DNA from: an uncultured Magnetococcales bacterium
Lineage (GTDB): Bacteria > Pseudomonadota > Magnetococcia > Magnetococcales > Magnetaquicoccaceae
Reading direction: 5' to 3'
Assembly: GCA_903913345.1 (NCBI GenBank)
Contig: CAIWLA010000248.1
Span: 1-5,298, forward strand
DNA length: 5,298 nucleotides
Under the pieces are notes generated by a model, which worked only from the letters and a program-made list of their open reading frames with translations, was not told the DNA's origin and made no database searches. Within the stretch, counting starts at the first letter, position 1; each line of letters begins with the position of its first letter. Shown here piece by piece: positions 1-4,821 of this stretch. The position numbers were made by a program, and so were the translations under genes.

Positions 1-2
1 CC

Positions 3-65
3 CAACTGACTTTGACACAAAGCATTGACCGCGTGGTCGAATGGATAAAAAATACCTTGAAATAA
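3..65 (+). CDS. cmk: C-terminal end of a probable cytidylate kinase (partial)
   Basis: An open frame enters from the left edge and stops at TAA 63-65, giving about 20 residues that end in SIDRVVEWIKNTLK. The pattern of a short leucine/threonine stretch followed by SI(D/E)xVVE and a terminal helix resembles the last segment of cytidylate kinases, where a beta strand ending in a D-T/S-T type motif precedes LSIEQVIE or similar. Cytidylate kinase phosphorylates CMP and dCMP with ATP in the cytosol. In many proteobacteria cmk lies directly upstream of rpsA, and that neighbour relation is a large part of the reason for this call. So little of the protein is present that no active-site residue can be checked; any other gene ending in a similar helix remains possible. 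Confidence 0.55.
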   Translation, partial: QLTLTQSIDRVVEWIKNTLK

Positions 66-225
66 GCGGATTTTGCGTGTACAGAATCGACCGTTGGATC
101 ACGGTCGTTGTGCGAGACGTTTTTTGGCTTTTGGTACGATGCCGGTGGTCTTTTGTTGGACGATTGAACAGTCTCACATTTTGACGGGAATTCCCCCATA
201 ACCCCCTAACCGAAGGTAGATTTAA
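66..225 (+). other. rpsA upstream leader region
   Basis: This is a 160-base gap between the upstream stop codon and the rpsA GTG. It contains the 88-107 hairpin, a T-rich stretch around 119-133, a ten-base palindrome GGGAATTCCC at 186-195, and a C-rich segment with two CCCC(A)TAA-like copies at 194-209. The Shine-Dalgarno sequence GAAGG lies at 212-216, nine bases before the start codon. I looked for a sigma-70 promoter. TTGAACA (164-170) and TTGACG (181-186) resemble -35 boxes, but neither has a convincing -10 hexamer at the proper distance, so no promoter is called. Confidence 0.5.
88..107 (+). promoter_or_regulatory. Hairpin in the rpsA leader: weak terminator or mRNA leader structure
   Basis: CGACCGT (88-94) pairs perfectly with ACGGTCG (101-107) around a six-base loop, TGGATC. 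A run of six T residues occurs at 120-125, but 12 bases past the stem, too far for a standard intrinsic terminator. The hairpin begins 22 bases after the preceding stop codon. It could be a degenerate terminator of the upstream gene, or part of a structured 5' leader of rpsA. In E. coli the rpsA leader folds into hairpins used in translational autocontrol by S1. The sequence alone does not decide between these. Confidence 0.4.
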
Positions 226-1941
226 GTGGTTGCTGACGCGCTGTTACTAGACGAAATTGAAGAAGAGGACTTTGAAGCCCTGCTGGATGAGTCGTTTGGC
301 CAAGGGATCGGCAAAGAGGGCCAGGTGGTCACGGGCACGATCATCCAGAGAGAAGGAGACGAGTTTGTCATTGATGTCGGGCTGAAATCCGAAGGGCGGC
401 TTACCGTCCGCGAGTTTTTTGATGGCAACGGCCTCCTTTCTGTGGGGGTGGGCGACAAGGTTGATGTCTTTGTGGAACGCTCGGAAGACCAGAACGGTCA
501 GGCCATCCTGTCGCGGGAGAAGGCCAAACGGGAAGAGGCGTGGCTGAAGCTGGAGCTGGCCTTCACCAATCAGGAGACGGTCCATGGGCGGATCATGGGC
601 AAGGTCAAGGGGGGATATACGGTGGATATCAACTCCCTGGCGGCCTTTCTGCCGGGTTCTCAGGTGGATGTCCGACCGGTTCACGATATTGCCCGCCTCC
701 AGGAGGAGGATCAGCCGTTCGACATTCTCAAGATGGATCGGCGACGGGGCAATATTGTCGTTTCCCGCCGTGCGGTGATTGAAAAACAACGCGAAAGTGC
801 CCGCAGTGCCCTGCTGGAGACCTTGCACGAGGGGATGATTCTGGACGGCGTGGTCAAAAATATCACCGACTATGGTGCCTTTGTCGATCTCGGTGGCCTG
901 GATGGTCTGTTGCACATCACCGACATGTCCTGGAAGCGGGTCAAACATCCCTCCAGTGTGGTGGCGGTGGGGGATACCGTGGCGGTGCAGGTGATCAAGT
1001 TCAATGCCGACACCCAGCGCATCTCGTTGGGCATGAAACAGTTGCAGACCGATCCCTGGGAAGGTATCGGGGCCAAATATCCGCCGGGCACCCGCTTCCA
1101 TGGCGTGGTCACCAACATTACCGACTATGGTGCCTTTGTGGAGTTGGAATCGGGCGTGGAAGGGTTGGCGCATGTTTCGGAGCTGGCCTGGACCAAGAAA
1201 AATCTCCACCCCTCCAAAATTCTGGAGGTCGGCACGGAGGTGGATGTCATGGTCCTGGATGTGGATGCCGATCGGCGTCGGATCTCCCTGGGTCTGAAGC
1301 AGTGCCAGGAAAATCCGTGGATGGCCTTTGCCGAGAAACATCCGGTCGGTGTCACCGTGACCGGCGAGATCAAGAATATCACCGAATTTGGGCTGTTTAT
1401 CGGTCTGGAGGGTGATATTGACGGCCTGGTGCATCTGTCCGATGTCAGTTGGGACAATGCGGCGGGCGAGGAGATTTTGAAAGAGTTCCAGAGAGGCCAG
1501 GAGGTGGAGGCGATTGTCCTGTCGCTGGACCCGGACAAGGAGCGGATCTCCCTGGGGTTGAAGCAGGCCAGCCCGGATGGCTGGACGGTGTGGGTGGATG
1601 AGCATCCCAAAGGGTCGGAAGTGATGGGATCGGTGGTGGAATCGGTGGCCACCGGGGTGGTTGTTCGCTTGTCGGAGCAGGTGGAAGGTTTGTTGCGCAA
1701 GAGCGATTTTTCCCGCGAAGATCCCGAAGGAACCACCCTGAAACCGGGGGTTGAGGTTCGGGTGCAACTCACCCAGGTAGATCGGCAAAAGCGCAAGATC
1801 AGCCTTTCTGTCAAGGCGTTGGAGGCCGCTCAGGAGCGCAAAACCATGCAGGAATATGCGGCCGACACGGGTTCTGCCACCAGTTCTCTGGGCGAGGCGT
1901 TGTCGCAGGCGTTGGAAAAAAGATCGGGAAGTGTCACTTAA
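226..1941 (+). CDS. rpsA: 30S ribosomal protein S1
   Basis: S1 binds mRNA on the 30S subunit and helps recruit and unwind transcripts with weak or structured initiation regions. The 571-residue product is close to the usual length (557 in E. coli) and has an acidic N-terminal helix (residues 9-24) followed by six S1/OB-fold RNA-binding repeats at about 32-98, 116-182, 203-271, 288-358, 375-447 and 462-531. Repeats 3-5 are the most canonical: NITDYGAFV or NITEFGLFI, then GL.H.S(D/E), and a closing RISLG(L/M)K. Repeats 1, 2 and 6 are more divergent, as is normal because the first two dock onto S2 and the ribosome. The start is GTG 226: an in-frame TAA lies immediately before it, and GAAGG is nine bases upstream. 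The 40-residue tail after the last repeat is polar and probably flexible. ihfB follows 81 bases downstream, a common pairing. Confidence 0.97.
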   Translation: MVADALLLDEIEEEDFEALLDESFGQGIGKEGQVVTGTIIQREGDEFVIDVGLKSEGRLTVREFFDGNGLLSVGVGDKVDVFVERSEDQNGQAILSREKAKREEAWLKLELAFTNQETVHGRIMGKVKGGYTVDINSLAAFLPGSQVDVRPVHDIARLQEEDQPFDILKMDRRRGNIVVSRRAVIEKQRESARSALLETLHEGMILDGVVKNITDYGAFVDLGGLDGLLHITDMSWKRVKHPSSVVAVGDTVAVQVIKFNADTQRISLGMKQLQTDPWEGIGAKYPPGTRFHGVVTNITDYGAFVELESGVEGLAHVSELAWTKKNLHPSKILEVGTEVDVMVLDVDADRRRISLGLKQCQENPWMAFAEKHPVGVTVTGEIKNITEFGLFIGLEGDIDGLVHLSDVSWDNAAGEEILKEFQRGQEVEAIVLSLDPDKERISLGLKQASPDGWTVWVDEHPKGSEVMGSVVESVATGVVVRLSEQVEGLLRKSDFSREDPEGTTLKPGVEVRVQLTQVDRQKRKISLSVKALEAAQERKTMQEYAADTGSATSSLGEALSQALEKRSGSVT

Positions 1942-1951
1942 AACGGTTCGG

Positions 1952-1986
1952 TCGCCCGCCAGCCTTGTCCCAAGGCTGGCGGGTGG
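1952..1986 (+). terminator. Strong hairpin between rpsA and ihfB, no U-tract
   Basis: CCCGCCAGCCTTG (1955-1967) pairs perfectly with CAAGGCTGGCGGG (1971-1983) around the three-base loop TCC. A G-U, a C-G and a U-G pair can extend the stem to 1952/1986. It starts 13 bases after the rpsA stop codon. The bases that follow (TGGGCTGCG) contain no T-run, so a standard intrinsic terminator is unlikely. More plausible roles are a 3'-end stabiliser for rpsA mRNA, an attenuating pause site, or a processing site that sets different levels for rpsA and ihfB. The hairpin is certain as sequence; its function is inferred. Confidence 0.55.
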
Positions 1987-2022
1987 GCTGCGTCATTGAG
2001 CACATATCAGCGAGGGATTACC

Positions 2023-2298
2023 ATGACCAAGTCAGCGTTAATCAGCCAGATTGCCCAGCAACTCAAACTCTCCCGCAAGGATGCGGAGATGGCGGTCAAT
2101 GCCGTGTTTGATTCCATCGGTCACTCACTGGAGGTGGGAAACCGGGTCGAGTTGCGGGGTTTCGGCTCTTTTGGACTCAAAGAGCGGCGTTCCCGTGAAG
2201 GTCGCAACCCCAAGACCGGGGAGCGGGTGTTGGTCGATGCCAAGCGGGTGTTGTTTTTCAAAGCGGGCAAGGCCTTGCGCGAGCGGGTGGATCATTAA
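2023..2298 (+). CDS. ihfB: Integration host factor subunit beta
   Basis: IHF is a heterodimeric nucleoid protein that bends DNA sharply at specific sites and assists transcription, replication and recombination. The 91-residue product matches the HU/IHF family across its whole length. It opens with MTKSALISQIA, the characteristic beta-subunit N-terminus (MTKSELIE in E. coli), has the core RVELRGFGSF (41-50), and carries the DNA-intercalating beta-arm GRNPKTGE (60-67) with the tip proline at 63. The C-terminal helix is FKAGKALRERV (79-89). ATG 2023 is chosen because GAGGG (2012-2016) lies six bases upstream and the protein then begins exactly like its homologues. An in-frame TTG at 1996 would add nine residues unlike the family. 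The partner gene ihfA is not in the window. The beta assignment over HU rests on the N-terminus, the RGFGSF core and the rpsA neighbour. Confidence 0.94.
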   Translation: MTKSALISQIAQQLKLSRKDAEMAVNAVFDSIGHSLEVGNRVELRGFGSFGLKERRSREGRNPKTGERVLVDAKRVLFFKAGKALRERVDH

Positions 2299-2300
2299 CA

Positions 2301-2374
2301 GGGGTCCAGGGGGATTATCCCCCTGGTGGGGTCCAGGGGCAACGCCCCTGGTGGGGTTTGGGGCGAAGCCCCAA
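2301..2374 (+). repeat. Three tandem REP-like hairpin units
   Basis: Three units each begin GGGGT and then fold. Unit 1 has CCAGGGGG (2306-2313) paired with CCCCCTGG (2319-2326), loop ATTAT. Unit 2 has CCAGGGGC (2333-2340) paired with GCCCCTGG (2344-2351), loop AAC. Unit 3 has TTGGGGC (2358-2364) paired with GCCCCAA (2368-2374), loop GAA. All stems are perfect. Base changes between units are matched on the opposite arm (CCA/TGG becomes TT/AA; terminal G-C becomes C-G), so pairing is kept while sequence changes. Unit 3 is followed by TATTTGTT (2375-2382), so it could end ihfB transcripts. The array starts three bases after the ihfB stop codon. The plus strand carries six runs of four or five G, so quadruplex formation is also conceivable. 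Confidence 0.8.
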
Positions 2375-2469
2375 TATTTGTTGCGCCGTATTATCTCTCG
2401 CCCCCACCCCCCACCGGGGGAGAATCCTTCTTCACTGAGGCTCTCCCGGACTCACGTCATACTGCGCAC

Positions 2470-2490
2470 GGTCATGGGTATGACCCTTTT
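2470..2490 (+). terminator. Weak hairpin with short T-run, doubtful terminator
   Basis: GGTCAT (2470-2475) pairs with ATGACC (2480-2485) around the loop GGGT. One C and then four T residues (2487-2490) follow. The stem is only six base pairs, half of them A-T, so termination would be inefficient. It could be incidental. Confidence 0.25.
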
Positions 2491-2496
2491 CGCCTG

Positions 2497-2558
2497 TTCC
2501 CGCGCAAGCGGGAATCCAGAGGTTCGGAAGATCAAATGGATTCCCGCTTGCGCGGGAA
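2497..2558. repeat. dRS3-like inverted repeat pair (ATTCCCGC/GCGGGAAT element)
   Basis: Two 22-base arms (2497-2518 and 2537-2558) are perfect reverse complements separated by an 18-base spacer (2519-2536). Each arm is itself a hairpin: TTCCCGC-GCAA-GCGGGAA on the left, TTCCCGC-TTGC-GCGGGAA on the right. The right end runs on into TGACG, the usual flank of this repeat class. The core ATTCCC(8)GGGAAT matches the dRS3 description from Neisseria, and similar elements are scattered in intergenic regions of many proteobacteria. The left outer flank (CCTG) has diverged from the expected CGTCA. In RNA the two arms could form one long stem or two short stem-loops, the left with a GCAA tetraloop. No transposase is present. 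Confidence 0.85.
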
Positions 2559-2613
2559 TGACGGAACGGGAAGGAACGGACGGATGTTTGCGTATCGAGG
2601 ATGAAAGCCTATC

Positions 2614-2922
2614 ATGATTGGCTGGATTAACCTGTTGTTTGTATTGGCATTAGCGGTTATGGCCGTCCTGTTTGCAGCGACCAATCAGAGGGAGGTCACC
2701 ATCCAACTGCCGGGTGGTTTGTTTGTCTCGGAAATTCCCTTGTTTGTTCTGGCGTTTGTGCCTCTGTTCCTGGGTTTTCTGGCGGGCACCATTTCCGCCT
2801 GGAGCAGCCGCATGAACTATCGCCGACAGAGCGACCTTCTGCAGTCTCAAAATCAAAAACTGGAAGCGGAACTGGCCAATTTGCGCAACCAACCCCTGGA
2901 CAATGATCTCCATGTCTCCTGA
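2614..2922 (+). CDS. lapA: LapA family inner-membrane protein (DUF1049)
   Basis: LapA (YciS) is a small inner-membrane protein made alongside LapB and associated with LPS assembly and its regulation. The 102-residue product has the family layout: a first membrane helix at about 4-22, a short periplasmic loop with the conserved N24 and a VTIQLP strand (28-33), a second membrane helix at about 41-63, and a cytoplasmic heptad-like helix (68-91) ending in a polar tail. ATG 2614 is preceded by GAAAG six bases upstream, with a stronger GAGG (2597-2600) 13 bases upstream. An out-of-frame ATG at 2601 gives only nine codons. lapB starts 45 bases downstream, so the two are probably co-transcribed. Family membership is secure; the exact role in this organism is inferred from enterobacterial work. 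Confidence 0.88.
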   Translation: MIGWINLLFVLALAVMAVLFAATNQREVTIQLPGGLFVSEIPLFVLAFVPLFLGFLAGTISAWSSRMNYRRQSDLLQSQNQKLEAELANLRNQPLDNDLHVS

Positions 2923-2967
2923 CCATTCGGTTTTTGCACACGGGAAGAGAAGAGGATCGGACCAACG

Positions 2968-4209
2968 ATGAAACTGGCCAATTTGATCGGTTGGTCGGCC
3001 CTGGCGTTGACGGTGGGGGCGGTCCTCTTTCGCGCGGGTTACCGGATAGGCCGGGACAAGAGCGGCCTTCTGGCGGGTGCCCAGGGGGGTGCATCCGGTT
3101 CGCAACGGCAGGTGGATACCACTTTTTATTTTCGCGGGGTCCATTTTTTACTCAGTGATGAGCCGGACAAGGCCATTGAGGCCTTTACACAGGCGGTTCG
3201 GATCAATTCCGAGACGGTGGAGATTTATCTCTCTCTGGGCAATCTGTTTCGCGCCCGTGGAGAGGTGGGGCGGGCCATTCGCATCCACCAGAATATTATC
3301 GCCCGACCGGATCTCTCCGACCAGAACCGCACGGCCGCCCTGTTTGCCTTGGCGGAGGATTATCGCCAGGGGGGATTTTTGGATCGGGCGGTGGACGCCT
3401 ATCGGCGGGTGTTGGCGGTTGATCCGACGCATCGCAAGGCGTTGTCCGGCTTGCAGGCCCTGCATGAGAGTGAGGGGCGTTGGGATTTGGCCCTGGAGGT
3501 GTTGCGCACCTTGAAACGGGTGAGCGGCCAGTCGGATCCCCGGCGGGAGGCCCATCTGTTGCTGCGGGCGGGTCTGGAACAGCGGGAGACAGACAAGGCC
3601 AAACCGGAGGCGAGTGGCCGGGAGGGCACGAGAGAATCGGCTGGACCACCCCTTTCCCTGGAACCCTTTTTGGCCGCCATCCGGGTCTATCCGGGCTGTG
3701 TGGAGGCCTATCGGCTGTTGGGCGAGGCCCAGATGGAGCGTGGGGACATCCCGGCCGCCATCAAACATTTCAGCACCGTGCGCAAGACCCGACCCAGCCA
3801 TTTTTTTCTTCTGGTCGGCGCGCTGCAAAAGGCCTACACCCTGTCGAAGGATGAGAAGGGATTCCATCGTTTGATGAACGAAGCGGTCTCCTCCTCTTCG
3901 GCCTCTCCCCGATTGATCCTCTGTTGGGGCAACATACTGGAGGGGCAGGGGCGACAGGAGGAGGCGATTCAACTGTTGCGCCGTGGCGTTGCCCTGCATC
4001 CCGGTTCCACCCATCTGGCGCACCGGTTGATCCTCTTTCTGAGACGCCAGCAGCGGTTGGAGGAGGCGTTGGAGGTGACAGATCGGTGTCTGGATCTCCT
4101 GACCTCCCGGCAACCGGTTTTTCAGTGTGCACAGTGTGGCTTCAAGTCCCAGGATATTTCCTGGAAATGTCCCCAGTGCCAGATGTGGGACACCATGGAG
4201 CCGCTTTGA
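2968..4209 (+). CDS. lapB: LapB (YciM) TPR and rubredoxin-type zinc protein of LPS regulation
   Basis: In E. coli LapB is anchored in the inner membrane with a cytoplasmic TPR body and acts as adaptor of FtsH for degrading LpxC, so that LPS and phospholipid synthesis stay balanced. The 413-residue product has one N-terminal membrane helix (about 5-25), then FYFRGVHFLLSDEPDKAIEAF (53-73) opening the TPR series. The hallmark segment GNLFRARGEVGRAIRIHQ (91-108) is nearly identical to the E. coli protein. TPR helices continue to about 375. The C-terminus has the metal-binding knuckles CAQC (387-390) and CPQC (401-404) inside VFQCAQCGFKSQDISWKCPQC, all four cysteines present. It is slightly longer than the 389 residues of E. 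coli, largely through a charged, low-complexity linker at about 205-229. The start ATG 2968 has GAGGA 11 bases upstream, somewhat far. rpiB follows. Confidence 0.93.
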   Translation: MKLANLIGWSALALTVGAVLFRAGYRIGRDKSGLLAGAQGGASGSQRQVDTTFYFRGVHFLLSDEPDKAIEAFTQAVRINSETVEIYLSLGNLFRARGEVGRAIRIHQNIIARPDLSDQNRTAALFALAEDYRQGGFLDRAVDAYRRVLAVDPTHRKALSGLQALHESEGRWDLALEVLRTLKRVSGQSDPRREAHLLLRAGLEQRETDKAKPEASGREGTRESAGPPLSLEPFLAAIRVYPGCVEAYRLLGEAQMERGDIPAAIKHFSTVRKTRPSHFFLLVGALQKAYTLSKDEKGFHRLMNEAVSSSSASPRLILCWGNILEGQGRQEEAIQLLRRGVALHPGSTHLAHRLILFLRRQQRLEEALEVTDRCLDLLTSRQPVFQCAQCGFKSQDISWKCPQCQMWDTMEPL

Positions 4210-4279
4210 TTTTTCTCTGGAACAAAAAGAACATGGGATAACGATGACTCTCTCTTCATTGAAGGACAAAGGCGACACA

Positions 4280-4714
4280 ATGGTGATTGCCGTTGCCAAC
4301 GACCACGGCGGGACGTTGCTCAAACAGCAGTTGGTGGAGCAGTTGCTGGACAGGCCCGGCATTGAGGTGCTGGATCTGGGTGTGGGCGAGGAGTCGCCCT
4401 CGGTGGATTATCCCGAATATGCCAAGCGGGTCTGTACGGCCCTGTTTACCGGCGAGGCGCAGCGGGGCATCCTGATCTGCGGGACTGGCCTGGGGATGTC
4501 CATGGCGGCCAACCGCTACCCGGGTATTCGTGCGGCCTTGTGTCACGATGAATACACGGCCCGTCTGTCGCGTCAACACAATGATGCCAATGTGCTGGTA
4601 TTGGGTAGTCGCGTCACCGGTTCAGGAGTGGCCGCCGCCCTGTTGGAGGTCTGGTTGGCAGAGCCGTTTGAGGGGGGTCGTCATCAGCGACGGGTCGATC
4701 TCATGGACGCCTGA
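4280..4714 (+). CDS. rpiB: Ribose-5-phosphate isomerase B
   Basis: RpiB interconverts ribose 5-phosphate and ribulose 5-phosphate in the cytosolic pentose phosphate pathway. The 144-residue product has family length and motifs: VANDHGG (5-11) with D8/H9, VDYPEYA (42-48), GILICGTGLGMSMAANR (63-79) with the catalytic-base cysteine at 67, SRQHNDANVL (98-107) with H100, GSRV (109-112) and the phosphate-binding EGGRHQRRV (131-139). The cysteine marks the E. coli-type rather than the mycobacterial glutamate-type enzyme. ATG 4280 is chosen because AAAGG (4268-4272) is seven bases upstream and the first residues MVIAVANDHGG align with family N-termini. An in-frame ATG at 4244 would add 12 unlike residues and has a weaker upstream signal. 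The gene is 70 bases after lapB and is closed by the 4750-4784 terminator. The frame also stays open far into lapB, but nothing there looks coding. Confidence 0.95.
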   Translation: MVIAVANDHGGTLLKQQLVEQLLDRPGIEVLDLGVGEESPSVDYPEYAKRVCTALFTGEAQRGILICGTGLGMSMAANRYPGIRAALCHDEYTARLSRQHNDANVLVLGSRVTGSGVAAALLEVWLAEPFEGGRHQRRVDLMDA

Positions 4715-4749
4715 GCCGCCGGATATACGCCCTTTTTCTTTAGTCGATG

Positions 4750-4784
4750 ACGGGTCCGGGGGATTCTCCCCCATCCCGTTTTTT
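4750..4784 (+). terminator. Intrinsic terminator after rpiB
   Basis: The outer stem ACGGG (4750-4754) pairs with CCCGT (4775-4779), and the inner stem GGGGGA (4758-4763) pairs with TCCCCC (4767-4772) around the loop TTC. A small internal loop separates them. Six T residues (4779-4784) follow directly. This is a strong Rho-independent terminator for a transcript ending with rpiB, starting 36 bases past its stop codon. The segment 4752-4772 matches unit 1 of the repeat array (2302-2323) in all but one substitution and one missing A. Confidence 0.85.
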
Positions 4785-4821
4785 ATCCTTCAATCATCCT
4801 CAACCCCTCAAGAGACGCGCC

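Larger units (their letters stand above)
2299..2613. other. Repeat-rich intergenic island between ihfB and lapA
   Basis: This 315-base stretch contains no credible gene. From left to right it holds three tandem GC-rich hairpins (2301-2374), a C-rich then G-rich patch (2400-2420, CCCCCACCCCCC then ACCGGGGG), a small hairpin (2470-2485), a dRS3-like inverted pair (2497-2558), and two GGAACGG copies ten bases apart (2563-2569, 2573-2579) just before the lapA translation signals. Open frames crossing it translate to strings such as DSRLRGND and WIPACAGMT, which are well-known artefacts of this repeat class. No promoter for lapA could be recognised. Confidence 0.8.

Noticed and set aside
164..192. 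Sigma-70 promoter with TTGAACA as -35 box upstream of rpsA
   Set aside because: The hexamer 17 bases further on is GGAATT, a poor -10 box, and other candidates were no better.
186..206. GGGAATTCCCCCATAACCCC before rpsA as another copy of the repeat hairpin
   Set aside because: It resembles the 4758-4777 segment only with several gaps and shifts, and lacks the GGTCC lead; GC-rich chance similarity is enough.
247..1788. Long antisense open frame over rpsA (513 codons)
   Set aside because: It is a mirror of the GC-rich codon use of rpsA; the product is rich in H, Q and G without any recognisable domain, and the sense strand is unmistakably S1.
2301..2558. CRISPR-like array
   Set aside because: The units are self-complementary hairpins with no unique spacers of regular length and no cas genes nearby.
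2326..2604. Open frame of about 92 codons across the repeat island, and an overlapping longer frame starting inside ihfB
   Set aside because: The translations contain SRLRGND and WIPACAGMT strings that arise from reading dRS3-like repeats; there is no ribosome binding site and no family resemblance.
3135..3148. GGGGTCCA string inside lapB resembling the repeat lead sequence
   Set aside because: It is within well-conserved coding sequence (FRGVHFLL), with no following inverted arm.
3148..4362. Long antisense open frame over lapB and the rpiB start (404 codons)
   Set aside because: The sense frame encodes a clear LapB with intact zinc ligands; the antisense translation shows no motif and crosses a gene boundary.
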